From Pectobacterium aquaticum (GTDB taxonomy: Bacteria; Pseudomonadota; Gammaproteobacteria; Enterobacterales; Enterobacteriaceae), in contig NZ_CP086253.1 in assembly GCF_003382565.3 (NCBI RefSeq), positions 2,728,001 to 2,792,000 on the forward strand: a stretch of 64,000 nt of DNA. Reading direction: 5' to 3'. The notes below the pieces were generated by a model. The model had not been told where the DNA came from, made no database searches, and saw only the letters and a list, made by a program, of their open reading frames with translations. The position numbers were made by a program, and so were the translations under genes. Below, one piece after another: positions 27,166-35,911 of this stretch (its first letter is position 1; each line of letters begins with the position of its first letter).

Positions 27166-28033
27166 ATGTCAGACAGGCTCGCTTTTTTTAAGAATAAAAA
27201 TGTAAACTCAGACTGGTTAACTATCAAAGAAGCAGTTAAAGCATCAAAGAAAAACGGCATCAGGAAAATACAAGAAAGTGATATCTATCGATATGCTCTG
27301 CAGGGCAAAATACTCCTTTCGATATACTTTCAGTCTCCCATTACCTTGAGGAAAATAAAATCCTATAACCATAAATTAAAACTAAAACCTAAAGATAATA
27401 ACTTACCGGACGACAAAATTACGTTGGATGAAATCGATTTTTTTAGCGAGAGTAACTTAACTTTCAGCACCGAAGGTAAATATTTTCACACTGCTCATGG
27501 CGTCATTGATACAAGTCTTTTTGGATATGAATATTTTCTCATACAATGCCTACTTGCTCACCATCTAAAAATACCATCACCTGTACTAAGAGGGCACAAT
27601 AACTATGGAATTACTGTTTCCTTATCTGGGGAAATCTTTCTAGTTCACAATAGAATTTCATTACGCGATGGAATGTCATTAAGCGGCATAGATTTAAGCT
27701 TTAATGATACCTATTTTCCTATTTATAACTTACCGAAGGATGCATGTTTTGTTATCAGGCAAACTGAGTTAAATAAACTATTCAACTGGCTGGCTGGAAA
27801 AAAAATCACCCTCGGATTCTTCCACACGCATATCATCCCCTCTATCAAGACTATTTTGGCTTGCCTGTAGAAATAATGAAACTATCAGCCCGTTGATAGG
27901 AAAGCCTTACAAGTTGCTATCCATTTTTGAACAATGGGCATCTGAGGAAGGCATTACTGATCGATTCAGTGGCGATACGCTGAAGGCTGCGCTTGAGCGC
28001 GGCTCGCCCCCTTCCCTGCCAACACAAAAGTAA
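27166..28033 (+). pseudogene. Frameshifted ICE accessory gene of unknown function
   Basis: The first open frame (27166-27870, 234 residues) carries a possible N-terminal DNA-binding segment (WLTIKEAVKASKKNGIRKIQESDIYRYALQGK) that resembles a MerR-like or AlpA-like HTH. After an 8-A run at about 27798-27805 the apparent coding continues in another frame to 28033, with SPLIGKPYKLLSIFEQWAS and GITDRFSGDTLKAALERG. Removing one A would join both parts into about 288 residues. It precedes the AlpA-like gene. I do not recognise the function. The homopolymer could be a true mutation, a phase-variable site or a sequencing error. Confidence 0.65.
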
Positions 28034-28056
28034 GATGATGCCCTTCGCTATGAAAA

Positions 28057-28090
28057 CCCGTATTAAGGATTGTATTTTCCGTAATACGGG
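28057..28090. repeat. Inverted repeat upstream of the AlpA-like gene
   Basis: Perfect 9-bp arms CCCGTATTA / TAATACGGG enclose a 16-base centre, between the frameshifted gene and the AlpA-like gene. It could be a terminator of the former or an operator of the latter. Confidence 0.5.
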
Positions 28091-28171
28091 CTCATCAGCT
28101 TTCTCCACACCACTATTTTGTGTTGTCTTGTGTTCTCCCGGCTAGCGCTATATCTGCCACAGGAGAATACC

Positions 28172-28366
28172 GTGACATCTCATCAGTTATTACGTCTGAA
28201 ACAGGTTGAAGAAAAAACGGGTCTGAAACGTTCTCAAATCTATCTGTATATGAAAGACGGTACCTTCCCCCGCTCAATCAAGATTGGCCCGGCCAGTGTC
28301 GCCTGGCTCGAATCGGAAATTGACGAATGGATCAATATTAAATTAGTCCGCCGCTCAATAAGCTGA
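28172..28366 (+). CDS. AlpA-family regulator, probable excision factor
   Basis: The 64-residue protein is made of one MerR/excisionase-like winged HTH (LLRLKQVEEKTGLKRSQIYLYMKDGTFPRSIKIG followed by VAWLESEIDEW). AlpA proteins activate integrase or act as recombination directionality factors. In HPI-type elements the AlpA-like Hef protein is needed for excision at asn tRNA. The GTG start at 28172 has AGGAG at 6-base spacing; the longer frame starting at 28118 lacks one. The Hef role is inferred from family and context. Confidence 0.85.
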   Translation: MTSHQLLRLKQVEEKTGLKRSQIYLYMKDGTFPRSIKIGPASVAWLESEIDEWINIKLVRRSIS

Positions 28367-28380
28367 AGGGAGAAAACCCC

Positions 28381-28968
28381 ATGATTATCCCGTCACTGAA
28401 TTACGCCGTATTAACCGATGCCCTGCATGCATTGAAGGATGGCAATATTCGTTACTGTGAATCGCTAGGATTCACTTTCGACGAAATGAATGCCCTCAAC
28501 CAGTTGTCGCTAGACGAGCTGTTTATCCTCAGTCGGGAGTCTGCGCAGTTTTTGGCTGTGGCGGTTCATCACGACGCATTACGCCTGCTTCTGGCAAAAT
28601 CCCGTGAGGAGGTTCTGCAGCAGCAACGTATCAATCATGCCATCCGGCTCGGGGGGTCAATTGCGCTACTCAACAAGTATTTTGGCCTCACCTCCAACGA
28701 AGTTTGCCTTCGCCGCCGGTTACTGGGCGTCCGTGTGCCTTATGGCCGGACACCAGAGCCGGACGAAGATACGGATGCGGCCATCTGGCGGCAATGGCAA
28801 CAATGCCGGGTGGCCAACCTGGAATCGACCGATGCGCTGGCCGCCATGATGCAGGTAACGCAAACCCTGCTGCCGAAAGTCGAAGGGTTATCACTGACCA
28901 TCGTCTGGAAGCGTATCGCACTTTGCGAACGGGAGGCGTCAGACCGGAGGGCCACACATGCCGGATGA
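28381..28968 (+). CDS. DUF2857 domain protein
   Basis: The 195-residue cytosolic protein is recognisable as DUF2857 (SLGFTFDEMNALNQLSLDELFILSRESAQFL and LLNKYFGLTSNEVCLRRRLLGV). The family is common in integrative and conjugative elements of Enterobacteria and Pseudomonas. The N-terminal half is helical and probably binds a protein or DNA; biochemical function is unknown. A good GGGAG site precedes the ATG, and its end overlaps the next gene by 11 bases. Confidence 0.82.
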   Translation: MIIPSLNYAVLTDALHALKDGNIRYCESLGFTFDEMNALNQLSLDELFILSRESAQFLAVAVHHDALRLLLAKSREEVLQQQRINHAIRLGGSIALLNKYFGLTSNEVCLRRRLLGVRVPYGRTPEPDEDTDAAIWRQWQQCRVANLESTDALAAMMQVTQTLLPKVEGLSLTIVWKRIALCEREASDRRATHAG

Positions 28969-29167
28969 GATCGACCGCGATCAGGAATTTAATGAGCAAC
29001 GACTGGAGGAGATGATTGAACAGAGTCGTTTTAAGCCTGGGTCTACGCCATCATTATTCCATTGTCGTGTATGCGGTAAGCCCATTCCTGAAAAGCGACG
29101 GCAGGCGCTGCCGGGCATAACTACCTGCACGGAATGTCAGGAAAAACTTGAACGTCGAAGACGTTAA
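28958..29167 (+). CDS. TraR/DksA-type zinc finger protein
   Basis: The 69-residue protein has a four-Cys zinc finger (CRVCGKP ... CTECQEK) preceded by a short helix, as in plasmid and phage TraR-like proteins. TraR binds RNA polymerase secondary channel and mimics DksA with ppGpp, changing promoter choice. The gene overlaps DUF2857 by 11 bases, so it is likely translated together with it. A role in switching on ICE genes is an inference. Confidence 0.85.
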   Translation: MPDEIDRDQEFNEQRLEEMIEQSRFKPGSTPSLFHCRVCGKPIPEKRRQALPGITTCTECQEKLERRRR

Positions 29168-29175
29168 TAATGGTC

Positions 29176-29210
29176 ACAGAGACATGCAGGAATATTTTCC
29201 CTGCATGTCT
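29176..29210. terminator. Hairpin after the TraR-like gene
   Basis: The 13-bp perfect arms AGAGACATGCAGG / CCTGCATGTCTCT enclose a 9-base loop, 9 bases after the zinc-finger gene stop. There is no T-run, so it is a hairpin with possible terminator function. Confidence 0.55.
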
Positions 29211-29563
29211 CTATCATTAACTATAAATATACAGTCGTCTTTATTAACTATTTCACTTCCTTTTATTTACCTCAAAGCTTATCCCATTCCACCACTAATC
29301 TATCTCTCTCATTTTAACTTTGAATTTATCGTTTATATACCGCCCCGGATATCTGATCCTGAAAACCTCATTACATAACATTTACCCGTATTGACGTTAA
29401 TTCGCTTGGATCGGGCATTGCTCTTTAAAAATAAGGTTCGGGCTGTCACGAAACCACAATTCAGGGTGCCGCTGAATGTTCTCGCTGACCCGTTAAAACC
29501 GGAATGCAGAATTGGGATGTGACATTTATTTAACTCATCGTTGTTTTTATTAGAGGAGGCCAC
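29211..29563. other. Intergenic region before the virB block
   Basis: AT-rich non-coding sequence is followed by a mixed stretch, probably containing the promoter of the transfer operon. I see no ORF with a convincing start. A short plus frame ending at 29378 is low-complexity. Confidence 0.5.
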
Positions 29564-29785
29564 ATGCGAAAACCCATTTATCACGTATTTGTCTCCCAGG
29601 GAAGTCAGCCCGACCCATTGGGTGAAAAAAACACCTGGTGGACGAAAGTCGGCGTGGCTTTTGCCCATCACGGTAAACCCGGCCTGAACGTGGTACTGAC
29701 ACCCGGCATTGCCGTTTCCGGAAAGCTGGTGCTCCTTGAGCCCAGGGATGACGGCGAGGCGACACAGGATACTCAGGCCATTTAA
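29564..29785 (+). CDS. Small conserved ICE protein
   Basis: The 73-residue protein has no signal sequence and is recognisable only as a small protein found beside virB clusters in related elements. It has an aromatic and beta-rich pattern (PIYHVFVSQG, NTWWTKVGVAFAHHGKPGLNVVLTPG). An excellent GAGGAGG site supports translation. It is the first gene of the transfer operon, 77 bases before virB1. Function is unknown. Confidence 0.72.
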   Translation: MRKPIYHVFVSQGSQPDPLGEKNTWWTKVGVAFAHHGKPGLNVVLTPGIAVSGKLVLLEPRDDGEATQDTQAI

Positions 29786-29862
29786 CCGCCCTTATCCCTT
29801 TTCCCGGCCCTGCGCCGTCTGATGGCGGTACGCGTTGCCCGGTTTACCGTTCCGAGGCCACC

Positions 29863-30510
29863 ATGCTTTCCCCCACCGTATTTCTGGCGGCGGCCATGCA
29901 GTGCGCCGCCAGCGTTCACCCGTCTACGGCACTTGATGTGGCACGGGTCGAATCCGGTTTGAATCCGTATGCCATTGCTGAAATCCTGCCCGGTGGCAAA
30001 GGCGTGATTTCACATTTTCCCGCCAGCAGGAATGAGGCCATCAGCCTCGCCGGACGGCTGAAGGCTCAGGGCCGACGCTATTCGGTCGGGCTGATGCAAA
30101 TCACCAGCACCAATTTCCGTCATTACGGCCTGACCGCCCGTGACCTTCTTGCCCCCTGTACCAACCTGTCCGTCTTTGAGCACATCCTCACCGACTGCTA
30201 CCGCCGCGGCGGTTCCCTCAAGCGTGCGCTCAGTTGCTACTACTCAGGAAATTTCACGACCGGCCAACAGCCGGAATCTGCGTTTAACCAGACCAGCTAC
30301 ATCAAGCGCATCGGGTACGCCGTACCGTCAACGCGGCAAGACCGGCAGCGACCTCCAGCCGAAAAGGCCCTGCCGGAAATCCATTACCCCGCCGCCGTCA
30401 TGCGTGGCGAGGTTACCGATAACGCCACGCCAGTTCTGACATCCCTGCGCTACCCCAACGCCGTGATACGCGGCGCGTTACCCATCCCCGGCCCCCAGGA
30501 GGAACAATGA
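29863..30510 (+). CDS. virB1: VirB1 lytic transglycosylase
   Basis: The 215-residue enzyme should cleave peptidoglycan to let the type IV secretion channel pass. It has the SLT-type catalytic Glu in ARVESGLNPYAIAE and the conserved YSVGLMQITSTNF and SCYYSGNF stretches. The C-terminal ~60 residues are a Pro-rich tail. An N-terminal signal is weak (MLSPTVFLAAAMQCAASV). Its stop overlaps the virB2 start. Confidence 0.9.
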   Translation: MLSPTVFLAAAMQCAASVHPSTALDVARVESGLNPYAIAEILPGGKGVISHFPASRNEAISLAGRLKAQGRRYSVGLMQITSTNFRHYGLTARDLLAPCTNLSVFEHILTDCYRRGGSLKRALSCYYSGNFTTGQQPESAFNQTSYIKRIGYAVPSTRQDRQRPPAEKALPEIHYPAAVMRGEVTDNATPVLTSLRYPNAVIRGALPIPGPQEEQ

Positions 30511-30788
30511 TGAAACGAATACAGTATGACTGGCCCGTCCTCTCTTCCTTGTTAATGACAACCCCGGTGCTGGCAGCAGACAGCGGGTTTAATAAAGCCA
30601 ATGAGACGCTGAGCAACACCTCTACCGGCCTGCTCGGACTGGCCGCCGTCACCATCACGCTGGCCACCATGTGGGTGGGATACAAAGTCTTGTTTGACGG
30701 CAAGAGCCTCCATGACATGCGCAACGTCATCATTGGCGCCATCCTTATCGTCGGTGCGTCAGGTTTCGGTGCCTACTGGGCGTCATAA
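30507..30788 (+). CDS. virB2: VirB2 type IV pilin
   Basis: The 93-residue precursor has a signal peptide ending in VLAA|D near residue 23-24 and two membrane helices (LLGLAAVTITLATMWVGYKVLF and VIIGAILIVGASGFGAYW), the pattern of conjugative pilins. It should assemble the extracellular pilus. It lies between virB1 and the virB3-virB4 fusion and overlaps the virB1 stop by 4 bases. Confidence 0.9.
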   Translation: MMKRIQYDWPVLSSLLMTTPVLAADSGFNKANETLSNTSTGLLGLAAVTITLATMWVGYKVLFDGKSLHDMRNVIIGAILIVGASGFGAYWAS

Positions 30789-30799
30789 GGGAGGCAACG

Positions 30800-33547
30800 A
30801 TGGCTACGCTGAACAAAGCGCTGACGCGACCTGCCGCCATAGCCGGCATTCCCCTCGTGCCGTTCGTGATGGTCAGCGGGGCCATCGTCCTGCTGGCGGT
30901 CTATGTCAACTATTACCTGATATTACTGGTTATTCCCGCCTGGCTGGAGATGAAGGCAAAGGCCAGAACCGATATTCACTATTTCGGGCTGCTCTGGCTG
31001 GCCTTTAAAACCCGTGGCCGGTTTGGCACCAATAAACATTTTGGTGCCAATGCCCTGCTGGCAAACCGCTATGACGCCATCGACGTTTCGGAGTTTATTG
31101 AAAAGATGAAGTTAAACGAGCGCGTTACGCTGGATAAGCATATTCCCTACTCCTCCCATATCCATCCCCAGGTAATAAGAAACCGCCAGGGTGATTTGGT
31201 TGCCAGTTGGGAGCTGGAGGGCACCGTTTTTGAATGCGAGGACGAACATCACCTGACGTTAATGGCGACGCATCTCAATAACGTGATTCGTGCATATGAA
31301 GGCCTGCCGGTTACTTTCTATCTTCACCGTATCCGGGAAAAATACCACGATGCCTTTGATGCAAATTCAGGTATTCCCTTTTCTGATGAAGTGACCCGGG
31401 TGTATTCCCAGCCGATCAACGAAAAGCCGTTCTGGCGGCACCGGCTGTTTTTCACCGTCTGCTATGCGCCCTTCTCTCCGCTGGAGAAAAAAGCCATGAA
31501 GGCGCAGCCGTCAGGTAAACGCAAAGCGGTGCTGGATGATGCCCTGAAAGTAATGCTGGAACACCGGGATGCGCTGGCTTCGGCGCTGTCCCGCTATACG
31601 GCGACGCCACTGGGGATGTATGAAGGCAACGGGCGGGTGTATTCCGCCCAGCTGTCCTTTTATCACCGCCTGCTCACCGGCAAGTGGCAAAAGGTGGCGG
31701 TCACGCCTGCGCCGTTTTATGAAACATTAAGCACGCCGGATGTCTTTTTTACCACCGACACCGCCGAGTGCCAGACCGTCGGCAGTTCCCGTTTTTTCCG
31801 CAGTCTGGAAATCAAAGATTACTCGCCTGAAACCGCGACCGGCCTGCTGGACGCGCTGCTGTATGCCGAAAGCGAGTATGTGCTGACGCAGTCCTTCACC
31901 TGCATGGCCCGCGATGAGGCGCAGAAGCATATTCGTTTGGCGGAAAAGCGCCTGACTTCGGCGGATGACGACGCCATTTCGCAGCGCGAAGAGCTGATTG
32001 TGTTGCGTGACCTGCTCCAGTCCGGGCATGTCTCCTGCGGAAAATACCACTTTTCCCTGCTGGTATCTTCAGACAGCGCCGACCAGGTGGTCAAAGACAC
32101 CAACGCGCTGGCGCAGCCCTTCGCCGACCTCGGCATCATGACGACGCTGTCCACGCTGTCGCTGCCCGCCGCGTACCTGGCGCAACTGCCGGGGGTGTAT
32201 ACGTTGCGCCCCCGTCTGGTGGCCGTCAGCAGCCAGAACTTTGCCGACCTGGCGAGCCTGCACAATTTTCATCCTCATAAACGAAACGGCAATCCCTGGG
32301 GCGATGCCATCGCGATACTCAAATCCCCTGGCGGTGGCGGGTATTACCTGAACCTGCACGACAGCCAGAGCGGGCGGGATGACTTCAACGAAAAAACGCC
32401 GGGTAATACGGCGATTATCGGTAAAACCGGCTCAGGGAAAACGATGCTGATGACCATGATGCAGCAACTAATGCAGAAGTACCGCAATCCGGCGACGTTC
32501 TCTGAATCAGCCCCCCGTAAGCAGCTAACCACCGTGTATTTCGACAAGGACCGGGCGGCGGAGATGGCGATACGCCAGATGGGCGGACGCTACTTCCGTA
32601 TCCGTACCGGCACGCCCACCGGGTTTAACCCGTTTAAGCTTGCGCCGACCCGGCGGAATATCAGCTTTATCAAACGACTGGTGCGCATGCTGTGCGGCCG
32701 CAACGGCAAGCCGCTCGATCCGCGCGATGAGGAGCGGATCAGTGCCGCCGTAGATACCATTATGCTCGACTACCCGCCGGAATACCGCAAGTTCGGTATC
32801 ACCCGGCTGCTGGAAGTCCTGCCGGAGCCGCCAACCCCCGACGCCCGCATCAACGGGCTACGTATTCGCCTTAAACAGTGGGCGCAGGGCGGCGAGTTCG
32901 GCTGGGTATTCGACAATGATGAGGACACCTTCAATATCAGCGACGTCGAAAATTTTGGTATCGACGGTACGGAATTTCTCGATGATGACAACATTCGCGG
33001 CCCCATCACGTTTTATCTGCTTTACCGCGTCACCAGCCTGCTGGACGGTCGCCGGCTGGTGATGTTCATGGACGAGTTCTGGAAATGGCTGGCCGATGTC
33101 GAATTCTCCCGCTTCTCGCTCAATATGCTGAAAGTGATCCGCAAACTGAACGGCATCTTCGTCCCCGCCACGCAGTCGCCTGACGAAATCGTCAAGCACC
33201 CGATTGCCCCGGCGATTATCGAGCAGTGCAGCACGCAGATTTTTCTCGCCAACCCGAAGGCCAGCCGGGGTGATTACGTGGAAAAGATGAAAGTGCCGGA
33301 AAGCGTGTACGACATCGTCAGAAACCTCGATCCGGGTGAGCGCTCTATGGTGGTCCTGAAAACGCCGTTACGCACAGGTGAAACCCGGCCTTTTGTGGCG
33401 ATGGCGAAAATGGATTTATCGGGCCTCGGGAAACTCACCAAAATGCTGAGCGGGAGCGAAGACAACCTGAGACTGTTCGACACCCTGTATCAGGAGGGAA
33501 TGCCGCCTGATGACTGGAAAGCCTCCTTCCTTGAACAAGCCCTGTAA
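30800..33547 (+). CDS. virB4: VirB3-VirB4 fusion ATPase
   Basis: This 915-residue protein joins a VirB3-like N-terminus (~90 residues with two membrane helices around VMVSGAIVLLAVYVNYYLILLVIPAWLEM) to a complete VirB4 ATPase. Walker A is IIGKTGSGKTM (about residue 540) and Walker B is RRLVMFMDEFWKW (about residue 755). VirB4 powers pilus assembly and substrate transfer. The fusion explains why no separate virB3 gene exists, and such fusions are known in other systems. It is the largest gene in the window. Confidence 0.93.
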   Translation: MATLNKALTRPAAIAGIPLVPFVMVSGAIVLLAVYVNYYLILLVIPAWLEMKAKARTDIHYFGLLWLAFKTRGRFGTNKHFGANALLANRYDAIDVSEFIEKMKLNERVTLDKHIPYSSHIHPQVIRNRQGDLVASWELEGTVFECEDEHHLTLMATHLNNVIRAYEGLPVTFYLHRIREKYHDAFDANSGIPFSDEVTRVYSQPINEKPFWRHRLFFTVCYAPFSPLEKKAMKAQPSGKRKAVLDDALKVMLEHRDALASALSRYTATPLGMYEGNGRVYSAQLSFYHRLLTGKWQKVAVTPAPFYETLSTPDVFFTTDTAECQTVGSSRFFRSLEIKDYSPETATGLLDALLYAESEYVLTQSFTCMARDEAQKHIRLAEKRLTSADDDAISQREELIVLRDLLQSGHVSCGKYHFSLLVSSDSADQVVKDTNALAQPFADLGIMTTLSTLSLPAAYLAQLPGVYTLRPRLVAVSSQNFADLASLHNFHPHKRNGNPWGDAIAILKSPGGGGYYLNLHDSQSGRDDFNEKTPGNTAIIGKTGSGKTMLMTMMQQLMQKYRNPATFSESAPRKQLTTVYFDKDRAAEMAIRQMGGRYFRIRTGTPTGFNPFKLAPTRRNISFIKRLVRMLCGRNGKPLDPRDEERISAAVDTIMLDYPPEYRKFGITRLLEVLPEPPTPDARINGLRIRLKQWAQGGEFGWVFDNDEDTFNISDVENFGIDGTEFLDDDNIRGPITFYLLYRVTSLLDGRRLVMFMDEFWKWLADVEFSRFSLNMLKVIRKLNGIFVPATQSPDEIVKHPIAPAIIEQCSTQIFLANPKASRGDYVEKMKVPESVYDIVRNLDPGERSMVVLKTPLRTGETRPFVAMAKMDLSGLGKLTKMLSGSEDNLRLFDTLYQEGMPPDDWKASFLEQAL

Positions 33548-33570
33548 TATTCATGACGGAGGTAATGAAA

Positions 33571-34290
33571 ATGCGGTTCAGAAAACTCATACTGGCATTC
33601 TCGCTGTTGATGTCCACCCAGGCGATGAGCGCCGGAATACCGGTATTCGACGCCGTACAGAATACCGAATCCATTAATCAGTGGATCCAGAAACTCCAGC
33701 AGTGGCAGGAAACCGTCACCCACTATAGAAGTGAACTTGATGCCTACAAGCAGCAATTAGCCACAGCAACGGGCGTGCGGGACGTTCAGGCATTTCTCCG
33801 CGAGGCCAAAAGTCTGAAAACCGATATTGATAATCTTCGTCAAAACGGTATTTCACTGGATGACCTGCTGAGCAACCAAAGCGGGTCATATTCGTCTGAA
33901 CTGAATAGCCTGTATAACAAATATAAAACGTTCGATACCTGTAACCCGTCCAGCGCTTCACAGCGCTATCTGGACAGCTGCAAACAGAGGATCCTGAATC
34001 AGGCTGTAGCAATAGAAAATACGTCCGAGGTTGAAAACAAGATCACGGGCACGCTCGACGATATATCAGATTTATCAGACCGTATTGCTAATGCGCAGGA
34101 TTCGAAAGAGTCACAGGACCTGGCTAACGCCATCGCGGCCAAAAGCGTACAATTGAATGCGCTCACCAGCCAGTGGGAAATGTCAGTCAAACAGGCTGAA
34201 CAGCGAGCAACGCTGCTGGAACAGCAAAAACAGAAAGCTTTTGAGCAACAGCAATTAACTGCGCCCGTTGCCGATCTGAACTCTCTATAG
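33571..34290 (+). CDS. virB5: VirB5 minor pilin/TrbJ-like
   Basis: The 239-residue secreted protein has a signal peptide ending near QAMSA|G and long coiled helices (NQWIQKLQQWQETVTHYRSELDAYKQQL, then KQAEQRATLLEQQKQKAFEQQQL). It resembles VirB5/TrbJ, a pilus-tip protein involved in contact with recipients. The ATG at 33571 is chosen because GGAGG lies 8 bases upstream; two earlier in-frame ATGs overlap or precede this site. It sits between virB4 and the EexN-like gene. Confidence 0.86.
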   Translation: MRFRKLILAFSLLMSTQAMSAGIPVFDAVQNTESINQWIQKLQQWQETVTHYRSELDAYKQQLATATGVRDVQAFLREAKSLKTDIDNLRQNGISLDDLLSNQSGSYSSELNSLYNKYKTFDTCNPSSASQRYLDSCKQRILNQAVAIENTSEVENKITGTLDDISDLSDRIANAQDSKESQDLANAIAAKSVQLNALTSQWEMSVKQAEQRATLLEQQKQKAFEQQQLTAPVADLNSL

Positions 34291-34300
34291 GGAGGTTAAC

Positions 34301-34576
34301 ATGTTAAAAACCGTATTAACCTTATGTGTCATGTCAAGCATTCTCGTCTTATCCAGTTGTAAAGAGACGAAATCAGAAGCCTGGTATAAAGAACATCCCG
34401 ATGAAACCTATAAGGTCTATACGCAATGCCTCACGGATGGTGAGGCAAGCGACAACTGCGAGTTTGCGCACCGGGCAGCACTCATGTTTGCCCAGACAGG
34501 CAAACCCGGCATTCGGGAAAAATTCGAGACGCTGTTTCAGCAGGAAGCCCAAAAAAGAAAATCCGTCACTCAGTAA
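34301..34576 (+). CDS. EexN-like lipoprotein, entry exclusion
   Basis: The 91-residue precursor has a lipobox LVLSSC at residues ~16-21 and then the pattern WYKEHPDETYKVYTQCLTDGEASDNCEFAHRA, typical of EexN. EexN-like proteins block redundant transfer into cells already carrying the element. It lies between virB5 and virB6, the usual place. Exclusion in this element is inferred from family. Confidence 0.83.
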   Translation: MLKTVLTLCVMSSILVLSSCKETKSEAWYKEHPDETYKVYTQCLTDGEASDNCEFAHRAALMFAQTGKPGIREKFETLFQQEAQKRKSVTQ

Positions 34577-34589
34577 GATCCCCGCCAAC

Positions 34590-34615
34590 AAAAACAGGGA
34601 TCCCTCCCTGTTTTT
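34590..34615 (+). terminator. Internal hairpin between eexN-like and virB6
   Basis: The 10-bp arms AAAAACAGGG / CCCTGTTTTT enclose a 6-base loop, making a terminator-like structure inside the virB operon. It may attenuate transcription or reduce virB6 expression. Confidence 0.55.
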
Positions 34616-34649
34616 ATCCCCTGTCTGTTCCTGACTAATGAGAGGCACC

Positions 34650-35681
34650 ATGTCCGGTGGTATTTTTGTTGGTATGGACAAAAACATCATGGATGGACTC
34701 AATGCCGTGCTAGAAGGTCAGTCTTCTACCTACGGCACCCTAATCAGTGTGATTATCGTCAGTTCCTTCACCCTGTTTATTACGTATCGTGGGTATCAGA
34801 CGCTTGGCGGCAAACTCCAGACACCGGTTGAAGATGTTGTCTGGGATGTGGGGCGCATGTTGCTGATCACCACCTTTGCTTTAAACCGCGATGGCTGGCT
34901 GGATGCCATCATTACGGCCATTGAAGGGCTTAAGGACGGCATCAGTGGCGATGATAATGTCTGGGCACTGCTCGACACGGTGTGGGAAAAGGCACAAGCG
35001 CTGGGGCAAATGCTGTTTAATCTCGATACCTCCACCTACGTTAAAGTAAATGGCGGTTTTGCCGAGGTGCTGGTCTGGGGCGGAGCAATCGTTCTGCTAC
35101 TGGCTGCAACCTTTGTCAACCTGCTCGCCGAAATCACCATTCTGTTAATGACCACCACCGCCCCACTCTTTATTTTCTGTCTGCTGTACGGTTTTCTTAA
35201 ACCCATGTTTGATAACTGGCTGAAAACACTATTTAACGCAATCTTAACGATCATGTTCTCTGCCCTGTCTGTCCGGATCGCCATCAACTACCTGAATAAA
35301 ATACTGGATGCCGCCACAGCAACGTCTGCTGAAAGCAATATGGTGACCCTGGCGGCGCAATGTTTACTGGCCGGGATTGCCGCAGGCGTCGTGGTGTATT
35401 TTTCAGCGAAAATAGCCACTGCGCTGAGCGGTGCCGCCGTACAGGCCGTGTTACAGAGTGCCGCCATGAGCGGACTGAGCGGGCTGGCCAGCAAATCTGC
35501 CGACGTCGCCAGACCCGGCATAAAGGCAGGGGGCCGACTGACCGCCAAAGGTGGCATGGCAGCAGCCGCGACAACCGGCAGGTTCATTGCCGCAGGTGCG
35601 GACAAAGCCGTGAACGCCTGGCAGAAACGTGCCACCGCCATCGAAAGCATGAAACGCCAGAATCAGCAGCGTCACCGTTAA
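34650..35681 (+). CDS. virB6: VirB6/TrbL-like inner-membrane channel protein
   Basis: The 343-residue polytopic membrane protein has about six hydrophobic segments (TLISVIIVSSFTLFITYRGY, ILLMTTTAPLFIFCLLYGFL, CLLAGIAAGVVVYFSAKI). The C-terminal region is Ala/Gly-rich and cytoplasmic. VirB6 is part of the translocation channel. The start at 34650 is near a GAGG, 12 bases after an ATG without a binding site. Confidence 0.87.
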   Translation: MSGGIFVGMDKNIMDGLNAVLEGQSSTYGTLISVIIVSSFTLFITYRGYQTLGGKLQTPVEDVVWDVGRMLLITTFALNRDGWLDAIITAIEGLKDGISGDDNVWALLDTVWEKAQALGQMLFNLDTSTYVKVNGGFAEVLVWGGAIVLLLAATFVNLLAEITILLMTTTAPLFIFCLLYGFLKPMFDNWLKTLFNAILTIMFSALSVRIAINYLNKILDAATATSAESNMVTLAAQCLLAGIAAGVVVYFSAKIATALSGAAVQAVLQSAAMSGLSGLASKSADVARPGIKAGGRLTAKGGMAAAATTGRFIAAGADKAVNAWQKRATAIESMKRQNQQRHR

Positions 35682-35770
35682 TCCTCCCGATCGCTAATTT
35701 CTTTTCTCCGTCACGCCGTGGCCTCTGCCAGCGGTGCGGCCTTCCTGCATTTATCCGATAAGAGGCTTCC

Positions 35771-35911
35771 ATGAAATTCAGCATCTTGCTTATGGTGCTG
35801 TGCGCGCTTACGGGCTGCGCGCAGCATCAGGGCGAACTCCCGCTGGTGTCCGGCGATCCCCAGCCGGTTAATTCCCCCGCCATCATTCAGGAGCTCACTC
35901 ACCATGTCTGA
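35771..35911 (+). CDS. virB7: VirB7-like small lipoprotein
   Basis: A 46-residue lipoprotein with signal MKFSILLMVLCALTGC ends in the lipobox cysteine (LTGC). The short mature part includes LVSGDPQPVNSP. Small lipoproteins at this position are VirB7, which stabilises VirB9 in the outer-membrane complex. It overlaps the virB8 start by 8 bases, which supports the assignment. Its size kept it out of simple ORF lists. Confidence 0.8.
   Translation: MKFSILLMVLCALTGCAQHQGELPLVSGDPQPVNSPAIIQELTHHV

Noticed and set aside
29148..29378. Plus-strand frame of 76 residues after the TraR-like gene
   Set aside because: Begins inside the previous gene, contains a hairpin, and is low-complexity without a binding site.
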